A DNA stretch of 64,000 nucleotides. Origin: Salinarchaeum sp. IM2453 (GTDB lineage Archaea; Halobacteriota; Halobacteria; Halobacteriales; Salinarchaeaceae). A program made the position numbers and the translations under genes. Location: contig NZ_CP081183.1 of assembly GCF_019693215.1 (NCBI RefSeq), positions 623,226-687,225 on the forward strand, given 5' to 3'. Shown here piece after piece: positions 34,041-44,467 of the stretch. Below the pieces are notes generated by a model. That model did no database searches and had not been told where the DNA came from. It worked only from the letters and a program-made list of their open reading frames with translations. Position 1 is the first letter of the stretch. Every line of letters starts with the position of its first letter.

Positions 34041-35519
34041 ATGAGTACGCAGGCGACACAAACCGACAGTGATACTTATACTGTCGTCATCGGGCTTGAG
34101 GTACACGTTCAACTTGAGACCGATACCAAGATTTTCTGTGGCTGTTCGACGGAGCCAGCAGACGAACCAAACACACATACATGCCCGGTTTGTCTCGGAT
34201 TACCGGGGGCACTGCCGGTACTGAATGAAGCAGCCGTTGAAGCAGCTGTCAAAGTCGGAAAAGCACTCGACTCGAATATTCCTGAAGAAACACGATTCCA
34301 CCGGAAAAACTACTATTATCCAGATCTTCCGAAGAATTTCCAGATTACACAGTACGATAACCCAATCTGTCAGGGTGGGACCCTTGAGATCAGTCATCAG
34401 GACGAGCGTCGAGAGATTGGCATTAGACGTGCCCATCTTGAAGAAGACCCGGGGAGTCTACAACACGTTGGAGGCTCAATTGACACAGCCGATTATACGC
34501 TGGTCAATTATAACCGAGCCGGAACGCCACTGCTAGAGATTGTAACAGAACCAGATTTCCGGGACCCGGAAGAAGTTCGAGCATTCTTAGCGAAACTTGA
34601 AGAAGTGCTTGAGTATCTTGGTGTCTTTGATGCCAGTCGAGATGGCTCACTGCGCGTTGATGCAAATATCTCGCTAATTGAAGGCGATCATAACACGATC
34701 GAGTCAGAGACACTAGAAGAAGCCAACCGAACCGAGGTCAAGAACATCTCCTCGCATAAGGGCGCTGAAAAGGCACTCTCATACGAAGTGACACGACAGA
34801 AAAACGCTCTCTCCCGGGGCCGAGCAATTGATCAAGAAACACGGCACTGGGATGAATCAAAAGGCATCACCGTTTCGATGCGGTCAAAAGAAGAAGAAAA
34901 AGATTATCGGTACTTCGAAGAAGCAAACCTCCCACCGCTACAGGTTTCAGACTGGAAAGACAAGCTTTCAATTCCGGAATTGCCCGATGCCAGGCGAGAG
35001 CGGTTCCAGGAAGAGTATGATATTGACGCCGAATCAGCCGACAAGCTGACAACAACAAAGCAGGTGGCTGATTTTTTCGAAGCAACCGCAGACGAGTTTG
35101 ATCCAGGGCTAGCGGCGACGTGGGTCGCCGATACACTGCTCGGAGAGCTACACTATCGGGACATGATAATTACTGATGTAGATGATCGATTTGATGAGTT
35201 CCGTCGACTCATTGAGTTAGTGGATAACGAGGAGATTACAGAAAAGAATGCCCGTGAGGTTGTTCTGCGAACAATGCTGGATGAGCAAAAAGACCCAGAT
35301 ACAATTGTAGATGAAGAAGGGCTCGGAAAAACAGATGATGATGCCGTCGCAGCGGCTGTGACTGAGGCAGTTAATGAGAACCCACAGGCGGTTGAAGATT
35401 ACCGCAGTGGCGAAGGTGATGCGCTAAACTATCTGGTCGGACAGGTCATGCAAAAGACCGGCGGTAGTGCGGATCCTCAAACTGTCAATCAGTTGCTTCG
35501 TGAAGAACTGGCAGACTAA
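34041..35519 (+). CDS. gatB: Aspartyl/glutamyl-tRNA amidotransferase subunit B
   Basis: 492 aa, start ATG 34041. The N-terminal catalytic-core motifs are clear: GLEVHVQLETDTKIFC, CPVCLGLPGALPVLN with its zinc-binding Cys, and KNYYYPDLPKNFQITQYD. The C-terminal tRNA-binding GatB/YqeY domain runs from about 340 to the end. GatB, with GatA and GatC, amidates Asp-tRNA(Asn) and/or Glu-tRNA. gatA and gatC are not in the window. Haloarchaea are known to form Asn-tRNA this way, which fits the AspRS at 49173-50471. About 125 bp separate it from the divergent subtilase 2 gene. Confidence 0.97.
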   Translation: MSTQATQTDSDTYTVVIGLEVHVQLETDTKIFCGCSTEPADEPNTHTCPVCLGLPGALPVLNEAAVEAAVKVGKALDSNIPEETRFHRKNYYYPDLPKNFQITQYDNPICQGGTLEISHQDERREIGIRRAHLEEDPGSLQHVGGSIDTADYTLVNYNRAGTPLLEIVTEPDFRDPEEVRAFLAKLEEVLEYLGVFDASRDGSLRVDANISLIEGDHNTIESETLEEANRTEVKNISSHKGAEKALSYEVTRQKNALSRGRAIDQETRHWDESKGITVSMRSKEEEKDYRYFEEANLPPLQVSDWKDKLSIPELPDARRERFQEEYDIDAESADKLTTTKQVADFFEATADEFDPGLAATWVADTLLGELHYRDMIITDVDDRFDEFRRLIELVDNEEITEKNAREVVLRTMLDEQKDPDTIVDEEGLGKTDDDAVAAAVTEAVNENPQAVEDYRSGEGDALNYLVGQVMQKTGGSADPQTVNQLLREELAD

Positions 35520-35758
35520 CAGGTATTGGACGTTTAGCAGTTTTTCAGTGATTTGCTTACTATACACCTCCAGTATAATAGCAGTTATAATCTCTTTTTC
35601 ACCCATTTTACTGGCACATATCCAAACATACAGTGATGCGGATCGGTAAATGATGTGGAAAAGAAAATTCGTCGTAAAATTTGCGTGAATAGTTGAGATA
35701 TGTCAGTAGATCACGGATTGTATGAGTACATTAACCAATGAAAATGAACAACCAAGGA

Positions 35759-35768
35759 GGTTATTTAC
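35759..35768 (+). promoter_or_regulatory. Candidate TATA box for the zinc-ribbon gene
   Basis: ggttatttac lies 23 bp upstream of the ATG at 35791, spacing expected for a leaderless haloarchaeal transcript. The same word with similar spacing precedes rpl37ae. Confidence 0.45.
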
Positions 35769-35790
35769 ATCCAGAACGTACCCGTAATTG

Positions 35791-36111
35791 ATGCCACACC
35801 CCTCCGAAACAGACGACGGGACGGATCGTATCTCGACCCTCTATTGTCCCGATTGTACCCATCACAGCCCTTACGATGGTGACTGGCGACTTCAGGGGCG
35901 TGGCGACCGTCTTGCATTTGTCTGTCCAGACTGTGGAACCGTGCTAACAACGATTCCACGGACAGAAGAAGATCCTGTGCTTCCAGAAGAACACAGAGAT
36001 CCCGAAGACGGCTTTGCCCAACTCCTGAAAGAGCCGGTTCGAATTGGGCTAGACGCAGGATCGAACGTACTCGATAAAGTACGACCAGACCGATCAACGC
36101 CCGCAGACTAA
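35791..36111 (+). CDS. Small haloarchaeal zinc-ribbon protein of unknown function
   Basis: About 106 aa, start ATG 35791 (MPHPSETDDGTD). Two CxxC pairs (YCPDCTHH and VCPDCGTV), spaced about 27 residues, form a zinc ribbon. The tail is acidic (TEEDPVLPEEHRDPEDGF) and ends with a short helix (LLKEPVRIGLDAGSNVLDKV). I recognise it only as a conserved haloarchaeal type, not a named family with known function. It is followed after about 180 bp by topA in the same direction. Confidence 0.75.
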   Translation: MPHPSETDDGTDRISTLYCPDCTHHSPYDGDWRLQGRGDRLAFVCPDCGTVLTTIPRTEEDPVLPEEHRDPEDGFAQLLKEPVRIGLDAGSNVLDKVRPDRSTPAD

Positions 36112-36289
36112 CACCGATTGCGGGAGAGCTGTTCGCAGCAGGTGCCGTCACTGGGATATCTGTGTGTATTTTTCATAGGTGTTGACGAACAAATTGCCAA
36201 TCAAATGCTCGTCATAGTCACGCATATGCAAAGCTAGCCCGAAAAGTTGATACACATTTTGCTCGTATCGACCGGCAGGACAGTATCGA

Positions 36290-38797
36290 ATGACGGTGAT
36301 TATTACTGAGAAGAACAATGCGGCGCGTCGGATTGCTGATATCCTGAGTGACGGCTCTTACGAGATTGATGAATCACGTCCCGCGCCAATTTATCGATGG
36401 GATGGAACAGTCTGTGTTGGATTATCAGGACATGTTGTTGGTGTTGATTTTCCAGAAGAATACAGCGACTGGAATGCCGTTGATCCGTCAGCATTAGCCA
36501 GCGCTGAGGTCATCAAAGAACCCACACAGAAGGGAATTGTCGACACCGTCAAGTCACTGGTTGAGGATGCAAGTCGCGTTGTGATCGCAACAGACTACGA
36601 TCGTGAAGGTGAGCTAATCGGAAAAGAAGCATATGAGATTGTTCGCGAAGTCAATGAATCTGCACAGATCGATCGAGTTCGGTTTTCATCGATTACAGCA
36701 CCAGAGGTGACAGAAGCATTCGAAAACCCAGATGAGCTTGATTTTGACTTGGCTGCTGCCGGGGAAGCACGGCAAATTATTGATCTTATCTGGGGGGCTG
36801 CATTAACCCGGTTCTTATCGCTATCAGCCAAGCAGTATGGCGATGACTTCATTTCAGTTGGCCGGGTGCAAAGCCCAACGCTCAAGGTAATTGTTGATCG
36901 AGAGCGGGAGATCGAAGAGTTTGATCCTGAAGACTACTGGGAGTTGTACACTGCGTTACAGGCCAACGATAGCATCTTTGAAGGCCAGTATTTCTACCAC
37001 AACGAAGACGGTAACGAAGCAGAACGTGTCTGGAACGAACAGGCTGCAACGGCAGCACAAGATGCACTACAACAGGCCAAGACACTTGATATCGAGTCGG
37101 TATCACGTCGCCAGCGAACAGATAACCCACCAGCACCGTTTGACACGACAGCTTTCATCCGCGCTGCTGGTAGTCTTGGATATGGAGCCCAGCGGGCGAT
37201 GTCCATCGCCGAGGAGCTGTATACGGCTGGATATATCACCTATCCGCGAACGGACAACACCGTCTATCCAGATGATCTTGACCCAGAAGAGCTGACTGGA
37301 GCGTTCACTGACCATGAGGACTTTGGAAAAGATGCTGCACAGTTACTGGAGAATGCGCCTCTCACGCCAACATCAGGGGATGAGGAAACGACAGACCACC
37401 CGCCAATCCATCCGACAAGCGAGCTTCCAGACAAATCGGATCTCTCTGATGACGAGTGGGAGATTTATGAATTGGTTGTGCGACGGTTCTTCGCAACAGT
37501 TGCCGAACCAGCTACCTGGGCGCATGTCCGGGTGGTAGCAACAACACCAGCACCGGATCCATCCACGCTTCCAGATAACAGCGATACCATCCGTGTCAAG
37601 GCAAACGGCAAGCGGCTCATTGAAGCCGGATATCACGCTGTATATCCATATTTCTCGGCGGATGAGACACACATACCACCTGTTGAAGAAGGGCAGCAAC
37701 TACACATTGACGAGGTTCGACTGGAGGACAAACAAACACAACCACCACGTCGGTACGGTCAATCTCGACTTGTTGAGAAGATGTCTGACCTTGGTATTGG
37801 AACCAAGTCAACGCGACATCATACGATCGACAAGCTGTATGATCGTGGATATGTAGAGAATAATCCGCCACAGCCAACGCAACTGGCAAAAGCCGTTGTT
37901 GAGGCCGCAGAGGAATTTGCAGATCGGATTGTCAGCGAAGAGATGACCCAAGAGCTGGAAGCAGACATGGATCAGATTGCCAAAGGGGAGAAATCGCTGG
38001 ATGAGGTAACTGAGCAATCCCGAGAAATTCTAGAGGAGATCTTCGACGCATTATCCGGTTCAGAAGAAGAGATTGGTGAACTCCTCAGAGAATCACTCAA
38101 AGCTGATCGGACAGTCGGGTCATGTCCAGACTGTGGATCAGATCTCCTGATTCGAAAAAGTCGGTACGGGAGTCACTTTATTGGCTGCGACGGATATCCT
38201 GAGTGTGAGTACACACTGGCATTACCAGAAACGGGTGAGCCATTGATTCTTGATAAGACATGTGACGAACATGGATTACATCATATCAAGATGCTCGCCG
38301 GGAGAAATACATTTGTCCACGGGTGTCCACTCTGTGTTGCTGATGAAGCAGGGGAAGGGGAACACCTCGGGGATTGTCCAAAGTGTGGTGAAGGAACGCT
38401 GGCAATCAAGCAATTGGAAAGCGGATCACGGCTGGTTGGATGTACCGAATATCCTGATTGTGAGTATACACTTCCACTGCCACGGACTGGCAAGATTGTT
38501 ATCACCGATGAGTTCTGTTCAAAGCACGATCTACCAGAATTAGTTGTTGAAGGATCTGGCGAACCATGGGAACTTGGCTGTCCGATCTGTAACTATCGGG
38601 AGTATCAAGCACAAGAGTCTGAATCAGGATCAGATCTTGAAGCACTCGATGGAATTGGACCAAGTACAGCAGAGAAGTTTATCGATGCTGGTGTGTCTTC
38701 GATTGATGAACTGCTTGAGGCTGATCCAGAGGAGCTTGCAGATTCGGTGTCTGGTGTCAGCGCAGATCGGATTCAGAGGTGGCAATCAGAGGCTTGA
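36290..38797 (+). CDS. topA: DNA topoisomerase I (type IA)
   Basis: 835 aa. The TOPRIM domain leads (MTVIITEKNNAARRIADIL; ATDYDREGELIG with the metal-binding Asp/Glu). The active-site Tyr is in YITYPRTDN near residue 320. C-terminal zinc ribbons follow: CPDCGSDLLI, CPLC, CPKCGEGTLA, CPIC. A helix-hairpin-helix element closes the chain (ALDGIGPSTAEKFIDAGVSS), a fusion often seen in archaeal TopA. The enzyme relaxes negatively supercoiled DNA by single-strand passage. Start ATG 36290. Confidence 0.96.
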   Translation: MTVIITEKNNAARRIADILSDGSYEIDESRPAPIYRWDGTVCVGLSGHVVGVDFPEEYSDWNAVDPSALASAEVIKEPTQKGIVDTVKSLVEDASRVVIATDYDREGELIGKEAYEIVREVNESAQIDRVRFSSITAPEVTEAFENPDELDFDLAAAGEARQIIDLIWGAALTRFLSLSAKQYGDDFISVGRVQSPTLKVIVDREREIEEFDPEDYWELYTALQANDSIFEGQYFYHNEDGNEAERVWNEQAATAAQDALQQAKTLDIESVSRRQRTDNPPAPFDTTAFIRAAGSLGYGAQRAMSIAEELYTAGYITYPRTDNTVYPDDLDPEELTGAFTDHEDFGKDAAQLLENAPLTPTSGDEETTDHPPIHPTSELPDKSDLSDDEWEIYELVVRRFFATVAEPATWAHVRVVATTPAPDPSTLPDNSDTIRVKANGKRLIEAGYHAVYPYFSADETHIPPVEEGQQLHIDEVRLEDKQTQPPRRYGQSRLVEKMSDLGIGTKSTRHHTIDKLYDRGYVENNPPQPTQLAKAVVEAAEEFADRIVSEEMTQELEADMDQIAKGEKSLDEVTEQSREILEEIFDALSGSEEEIGELLRESLKADRTVGSCPDCGSDLLIRKSRYGSHFIGCDGYPECEYTLALPETGEPLILDKTCDEHGLHHIKMLAGRNTFVHGCPLCVADEAGEGEHLGDCPKCGEGTLAIKQLESGSRLVGCTEYPDCEYTLPLPRTGKIVITDEFCSKHDLPELVVEGSGEPWELGCPICNYREYQAQESESGSDLEALDGIGPSTAEKFIDAGVSSIDELLEADPEELADSVSGVSADRIQRWQSEA

Positions 38798-38938
38798 TTT
38801 TTGATAATCAAGATTGAGGAGGATAGTTTATTGTACCGGATAGCTGTTGTATTCGGTGGATACAGAGGATGAGAGTGATAAAAGCAGAAAACGAAGAGGA
38901 TCGAAGTAATTATGACTTAATGGGATATTAATTCGGTT

Positions 38939-39655
38939 ATGGCCGCTCCGTGGGAAGACTGGGACCATATCGTAAAAATCGATCCCGACAAGTCGCTCGT
39001 TGAGGGTGAAACTTTTGGCGATATCTGTCAGACAGGCACGGATGCAATTGCAGTCGGCGGAACAACCGGCATGACCCAAGAGAAAATGAAGCGTGTAATC
39101 AGTGCCTGTTCCGAGCATGACGTGCCATTGTATTTGGAGCCATCGACACCTGAGGTAGTCGTTGATTCATCAGATCTTGACGGATATCTCGTGCCAACGG
39201 TATTGAATGCTGGTGACCAATTTTGGGTGACTGGCGCACATAAAGAATGGGCACGGCTGAATCCAGATTTTGACTGGGATCGAATGACGACGGAAGCATA
39301 TATCGTATTGAATCCTGACTCAGCAGTTGCAGAATATACACAGGCGGATTGTGGGATCGGCGTTGATCACGTTGTTGGATACGTGACCATTGCGGAGGAG
39401 TTCTTCAATCAAGAAATCGTGTATATTGAGTATTCTGGAATGCTCGGTGACCCAGAGATTGTAGAAGCTGCTGCTGAGGCAAGTGACTCAGCAACACTAT
39501 TCTACGGCGGTGGAATCTGCGATTATGAAACTGCAGAACAGATGTCACAGTATGCTGATGTAGTCATTGTTGGTGACTTAGCACACGAAAAAGGTGCAGA
39601 TGCGGTGGCTGAAACGGTACGTGGAAGCAAGGCTGGTAAGCAGCAACAACACTGA
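38939..39655 (+). CDS. Geranylgeranylglyceryl phosphate synthase
   Basis: 238 aa TIM barrel of the PcrB/GGGPS family: HIVKIDPDK near the N-terminus, [56 protein letters not shown], and [12 protein letters not shown] (phosphate grip). It makes the first ether bond of archaeal membrane lipids from sn-glycerol-1-phosphate and geranylgeranyl diphosphate. Start ATG 38939. About 140 bp after topA; shared transcription is possible. Confidence 0.96.
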   Translation: MAAPWEDWDHIVKIDPDKSLVEGETFGDICQTGTDAIAVGGTTGMTQEKMKRVISACSEHDVPLYLEPSTPEVVVDSSDLDGYLVPTVLNAGDQFWVTGAHKEWARLNPDFDWDRMTTEAYIVLNPDSAVAEYTQADCGIGVDHVVGYVTIAEEFFNQEIVYIEYSGMLGDPEIVEAAAEASDSATLFYGGGICDYETAEQMSQYADVVIVGDLAHEKGADAVAETVRGSKAGKQQQH

Positions 39656-39793
39656 TTGCATTTAGCGTCGCTGTTCTGATTTTCTTCGGTCGTTCAAAGT
39701 TAGAGTGTACTTTATAGGATACTAACTGACGAAATACGGAGTATCCGTAGAAGCAAGCACAGATACAGAAAACAAAAAGAAATCGGCTATCGA

Positions 39794-42241
39794 TTATTTA
39801 CCAGCACCGAAGATGTAATCCATCAGAATGTGCTGGAGGAAGGTCTTGTGTTCAGCTTCGTGTGGCTGAACGAGGATCGTAGTACAGTCAACGGAATCAG
39901 CCAGACTGTGGCCAGAGACACCAATAGCTCCTTCGGATTTATCGACACTTGCACTGGTAACAAGCAGATCATGTTGATTTGCTCGTTTGGTCAGTTCGTC
40001 AGAACCATTGTCAGTCTCAATGAGATCACACGTCATTTCAACGGTCAAGATGGATTTGAGCTCACTGTGGTAGCGCTTAAGAGTCTCACGTTCGGAGGCC
40101 TTGAGATCGGTTGGAACAGCCTGCAGAAGATGCAGTGATGCTCCAGTCTCTTCGGCAAACGCATCAGCAATGAGCAACTTCAGTGGGTCATAGAGACCGT
40201 GGGTTGCGACAACAGCGATTTCATCAGCATCCTCGAAGTCACGGTCCTCAACGAGGACAACGTCACATGGTGCGTTATCCATGATCCACTCTGTTTCACT
40301 GCCAAGGAACCGTTCACTAAGGCCACTCTCCTGCCGTTCGATAACCAACAGGTCATAGTCCTCATACGTTGCAAAGTCAACGATTGCCTGCTTGTGATCA
40401 TCGCTGTTAATCGTCCGATGCTGAATCTGTGCATCGAACTGTCGAGAGTAGCCAGCCTCGTTCTCAGCTGTCTCTTGCGTTTGTGGTTGTCCACCAGAGG
40501 TTCGGATATCATCTTGTTCTTGGTTGGGCATCCAGTCTGGACGTTCATCAGGATCTTCAGGAACCCAGTCTGGGAGTCCTTCCTGAATTGTTGGATGTTT
40601 TTCGCCAAAGAGCCGACGAGGTGCATCGTAGAACTCAACGACCGAGACAACAGCTGAGCGGATTCGCCCAAGATCCGTTGCCAGCCGAAGCATCGTATCT
40701 CGTGCGTTTGCGGCAGTTCGATGAGTGACAGCCACAAGAACATCGTATTCTTCACGGTTCTCAAAGAGACGTCGCGTACGTTCCGCGGCAGTTACGTCTG
40801 CCGTCTGCATTTCGTTTCGACCTGGCTCGTCTGGCTCAATCTGGTCACGAGCGTACAGGTAGTAGTAGGCAACTGCTGCACCAACGATCAACACAGCACC
40901 AACAAATTCGATAGTACCAATCTGCGTCAGGACAACTAACCCGCCAAAGATGCCAAACAGCTGCGTCCATGGGTACAGTGGGGATTTGAAAACCGGGTTG
41001 TAATCCTCCATCGCACCCTCGCGGAAGCCAATCAATGCCAAGTTAACCAGAATGAACACAATAATCTGGAACGCACTGCCAGCTTTTGCAACGGTCTCGA
41101 TCGGCAGGAACGCAATCATGAAGAGCATCATACCACCGGTAACACCAACGGCAATTGCTGGCGTATTGAACCGTTCACTAACCTTAGCGAATGCCTGTGG
41201 TGCAAGGTTATCTCGGGCCATTGCAAATGGGAACCGAGATCCAGAAAGCAATCCAGCGTTAGCAGTTGAGGCGAGTGCCATCAACGCAGCGATTGTCACA
41301 GCAATCACGCCGATCCAACCGAGTGTTGCATCAGCAGCAATCGCCATAATTGGACCTTCGCCGGATGCATCGAGTAGACCCTCTGCATATGCTTCTGATG
41401 GATCCATTCCTTCACCTTGTTCAACCAGTGAAGCAACACCGCCGAATTCCTGCTCGATGACTGCGATTGCTACATAAACAATTGCAACGTACATCAGCGT
41501 CGTAATAATGAGCGATCCAATCATCGCTCGTGGAATAATTCGACCGGGATCTTTGACTTCCTCAGCGACAGCTGCAATCTTAATCACACCGGCATACGAA
41601 ATAAAGACCAGTGCAGTCGCAGCAATGAAGTCAAGGCCACCATGGCCAACCATGATAGCTTCACCGGCAATATCGCCGTGAAGATTGCTATCAATACCAA
41701 GTAGCCCATCAGCAACGAACCAACCCATCGTCAGGATCATCAAAGCGACAATGTAGAACTGTAGGCTACCAGCACCAGAGGCACTAACGATGTTAATGCC
41801 GATGAAAACCATTGCAAGAAGCAAGGCAAGAGGAATTACTGGGTCACCAAAAAGAGGAACGCTGATATCCTGAATCTGTGGAAGAACATAGACAAGGTAC
41901 GGGACACCGCCGATCAGTGCAAGTGCACCCTTGAATGATAACATAAACCAGTTACCAATACCGGCGATTGTTCCCATCAGTGGTCCCATACCACGTTCAA
42001 CATAAATATAGGAACCACCGGACTCCGGCATCGCAGTCGCCATTTCGGACGCCGAAAGCGCTGCTGGTAGTACGAGAATCGCGGAAAAGAGGAAGGCCAT
42101 GATAACCGATTCATGGCCGCCCCCAATCGTCATGAACGCAAGTCCGGGCAGAATGAAAATACCGGATCCAACCATTGCACCAATCGCAATGGCTGTTGTT
42201 GCCGGCAGCCCAAGGTCACGTTTCAGATCGCCGCCTGCCAT
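39794..42241 (-). CDS. APC-family amino-acid permease fused to two Usp domains
   Basis: 815 aa. Residues 1 to about 470 form a 12-helix APC transporter; the N-terminal motif is TTAIAIGAMVGSGIFILPG and helix 6 follows VFISYAGVIKIAAVAEEVK. A cytoplasmic region carries two UspA-like domains (EEYDVLVAVTHRTAANARD to ILVQPHE), joined by a linker with QEQDDIRTSGGQPQTQ. Fused Usp domains are common in haloarchaeal permeases and probably sense nucleotide or stress. Start ATG at 42239-42241 (MAGGDLKRDLGL). A paralogue without Usp domains lies at 55352-56779. Substrate is likely a cationic or neutral amino acid, not determinable here. Confidence 0.92.
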   Translation of the reverse strand: MAGGDLKRDLGLPATTAIAIGAMVGSGIFILPGLAFMTIGGGHESVIMAFLFSAILVLPAALSASEMATAMPESGGSYIYVERGMGPLMGTIAGIGNWFMLSFKGALALIGGVPYLVYVLPQIQDISVPLFGDPVIPLALLLAMVFIGINIVSASGAGSLQFYIVALMILTMGWFVADGLLGIDSNLHGDIAGEAIMVGHGGLDFIAATALVFISYAGVIKIAAVAEEVKDPGRIIPRAMIGSLIITTLMYVAIVYVAIAVIEQEFGGVASLVEQGEGMDPSEAYAEGLLDASGEGPIMAIAADATLGWIGVIAVTIAALMALASTANAGLLSGSRFPFAMARDNLAPQAFAKVSERFNTPAIAVGVTGGMMLFMIAFLPIETVAKAGSAFQIIVFILVNLALIGFREGAMEDYNPVFKSPLYPWTQLFGIFGGLVVLTQIGTIEFVGAVLIVGAAVAYYYLYARDQIEPDEPGRNEMQTADVTAAERTRRLFENREEYDVLVAVTHRTAANARDTMLRLATDLGRIRSAVVSVVEFYDAPRRLFGEKHPTIQEGLPDWVPEDPDERPDWMPNQEQDDIRTSGGQPQTQETAENEAGYSRQFDAQIQHRTINSDDHKQAIVDFATYEDYDLLVIERQESGLSERFLGSETEWIMDNAPCDVVLVEDRDFEDADEIAVVATHGLYDPLKLLIADAFAEETGASLHLLQAVPTDLKASERETLKRYHSELKSILTVEMTCDLIETDNGSDELTKRANQHDLLVTSASVDKSEGAIGVSGHSLADSVDCTTILVQPHEAEHKTFLQHILMDYIFGAGK

Positions 42242-42755
42242 CGTACCACCTCCGAATCAGTTCGGGAGTTATTAGAAGAAGGATACGCCGCACTGTTTCC
42301 TGCTGGGGAAACCAATACGGCACCTTCGCTGGTTTCAGGGACTGGTTTACTCACACCCGGAGAGAGTGTGGATTCACCGACCCCGCACGACACGAGTTCA
42401 TCAGTAAGCGTGCATAAAGCGTCGCACGATAAATGCATCGACAATATATTAACTACATTATCATTATTAGGCTTTTGGATTGTACAAAGATTCGACTATC
42501 AATAGGCTAAAATCGGGGAATAATACCATCAGAGGGGTAGAATGACTAGCAAATGTCAGATTGGAATGTGTATTTGACTTACATATGACCATATCCCGAA
42601 GATACAGTCATCGAAGGGCTAAAGTCCATTTTATTGGGTTCCCAACCAGATAGAATCAACTATATGACCAGATATACGTTAAGATATAAAAATTAAACGT
42701 TCCCCACACTAACTGCCGATTAAGGACGACCGTCCCGACAGACCAGTAATAACCC
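42242..42755. other. 514-bp region without a gene
   Basis: The region between the divergent APC-Usp and winged-helix genes is A+T-rich, particularly 42430-42720. Only short, compositionally non-halophilic frames occur. It should hold both promoters; no palindromic operator or RNA structure stands out. Confidence 0.5.
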
Positions 42756-43226
42756 ATGAATGACATCGAGTCTGCGCTAGTTAAGCACATATCAGAGCAT
42801 CCCGGAGTTCACCACAATGAACTCGTGCGCGCGCTCGAGATAACCCCAGATAAGCTGCAACGGGTTAGTCAGAAATTACGCGAGGATGGTATAGTCATCA
42901 TCAACGATTTTCACGGAAAAACGCACTATTTTCCATCGGATTGTGATCCTTGGATGCAGGAGATAATTGCACTGCTACGACGAGAAACGTCACGAGAGAT
43001 TCTCCTGTACTTGCTAGAAGAACGACGATCCTATCCAGCCGAGATGGCAGAAGAGATTGGCGTTGCTAGAAGTACGCTCGAGTGGCATCTTGATCGGCTG
43101 ATTGACGCCAGATTAATTGATAAACTACACGACGGACGACAGGTTGTACTTATCTTGACAGAGAAGGGCCGAGTCAGGAAAGGAATCGAACAAATTGACT
43201 CATCAATCTCGGCTCTGGACGTTTAA
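42756..43226 (+). CDS. Two-domain winged-helix transcription regulator
   Basis: 156 aa. The first winged helix is at residues 1-65 (ALVKHISEHPGVHHNELVRA, DKLQRVSQKLREDGIVI). The second is at about 75-145 (SREILLYLLEERRSYPAEMA, ARSTLEWHLDRLIDARLID, wing DGRQVVLILTEKG). The tandem layout resembles haloarchaeal ArsR/MarR-like regulators with HTH pairs. No ligand domain is present, so it may act by dimerisation only. It is divergent from the APC-Usp permease (about 510 bp away) and could control it; the next sequence downstream is transposon debris. Confidence 0.85.
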   Translation: MNDIESALVKHISEHPGVHHNELVRALEITPDKLQRVSQKLREDGIVIINDFHGKTHYFPSDCDPWMQEIIALLRRETSREILLYLLEERRSYPAEMAEEIGVARSTLEWHLDRLIDARLIDKLHDGRQVVLILTEKGRVRKGIEQIDSSISALDV

Positions 43227-43259
43227 GTAGGGTCGGGATGTAGCAGTCAGCAACGGCTG

Positions 43260-43630
43260 ATGCTACCGATTACGGATTTCCTGTCATGCACTGACCCACT
43301 GGATGAGTTTGAGTCGCTCTCATACCATCAGACACATTACGCCAAAACGTACGTGACAGGGCTTGCTGCGGCCAGCAGCAAGACTGTCACTGGAATCGCA
43401 CGCGAGGTACTCCCTGCTCAGAGTTCCCGTGCACTCAACAAGTTCCTCACTCAGTACGACTGGGACGAGAAAAAACTCAACCACGAACGGTTAGAGGAGT
43501 TGCAAAACCACGGTGAAACACGCTGGTCACAGGATGGCTACATTGTCATCGACGATTCCGTGAGCCAGCGAACCGGGGAGCAACTCCCCGGTGTTGGCGA
43601 GTTCTACAGAGAAGCAGGCAGAGTGTCTCG
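43260..43630 (+). pseudogene. IS701-like transposase, N-terminal fragment
   Basis: About 120 residues (MLPITDFLSCTDPLDEFE; YHQTHYAKTYVTGLAAASSK; VLPAQSSRALNKFLTQYDWD; GYIVIDDSVSQRTGEQLPG) match the start of a DDE transposase, with the first catalytic Asp in VIDDS. At about residue 125 (GEFYREAG) the homology ends, and the frame runs into a hairpin element for another 35 codons. The rest of the transposase is missing. Confidence 0.7.
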
Positions 43631-44043
43631 GGGTCGTTTGGAAATCGGAGATTTCCATGATGACGAGACGCTTTGCGTCTCGAACCACTTGACCCCGAGG
43701 GTGAATGCCGTCACGATATTACACAAATTTAAGGTGTTCGATCTATAATACACTGACAACAACCAGAAAACGACCTCTCAAAGTATAGAAATGAAGCCCT
43801 CATTTCCTTTGCTGGTCGTTGGATAGTTTGGAAATGCGACTCCTCTCAACACCGTCCAGTGGGCGTGAGACGGGAGTTGTCGGGCGGTGGTGGAGCCGCC
43901 GACTCCCACGGACACAACGAGTGTTCGGGTGTTAATTCCAGCTGACTCCTCATGGAGAAAGTCGGGAGGAATTAAATTTGCCTGCGGGTGCGGTGCGGCC
44001 CCAAGACGGTGAAGCCTCGGGGCTTGACACCGAGGTACTTCAC
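43631..44043. mobile_element. MITE-like element with hairpin ends
   Basis: The segment begins near a 7-bp stem hairpin (gagacgctttgcgtctc, about 43659-43675) and ends with a 29-bp structured end at 44015-44043. That end matches the inverse of 62372-62400 with one difference. It contains only short unconvincing frames. It separates an IS701-like fragment from a different, opposite-strand DDE fragment, so it is probably a deletion derivative of an IS200/IS605-type element. Confidence 0.45.
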
Positions 44044-44456
44044 ACCGAGAACAATCGGCGTGTTCTCTGCGATAATCGTGATCGTCGCAAGCTTGTATCC
44101 ACGCTCATCGCTGTCTTTGAGCCCGATACTAAGTCCGGATGCTCGGGGGCCAACAGTTTCTCTTTTCCATCAATGGTCACTCTGATGGGTTCTCTGTCCG
44201 AGTTACGAGCTTGTTTCTCGGACATGAACGGCGAGGCATAGAAATACCACGCAGTGATGTCTATCGCCGCGTGAACCGGTTCCGTGAACCCAGCATCATC
44301 GTACTCCTCATCGGTAAGTTCGTCTAAAATGTTCTCAACGCCCGCTTGGAACGGTTCGAGGACTTCGTCACGGATTCGTTTCCACGCCGGAACCTGCTTC
44401 CCGGTCACGAATTCGTCGAACGTGAGTTGCGAGTCAGGCTTGGCGACCTTCTTCAT
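44044..44456 (-). pseudogene. DDE transposase, N-terminal fragment with frameshift
   Basis: The minus-strand frame MKKVAKPDSQLTFDEFVTGK, ILDELTDEEYDDAGFTEPVH, AAIDITAWYFYASPFMSEK and IDGKEKLLAPEHPDLVSG resembles a haloarchaeal IS4-like/ISH transposase. After LVSG the correct continuation (DERGYKLATITIIAENTPIV) is in another frame, so there is a 1-base shift near 44125. The gene then fuses to the hairpin end at 44043. The C-terminal half with the remaining catalytic residues is gone. Confidence 0.65.
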
Positions 44457-44467
44457 CGACAGTATCC

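Noticed and set aside
42223-42505. Short frames in the APC-Usp / winged-helix gap
   Set aside because: No start context, family motif or acidic composition on either strand.
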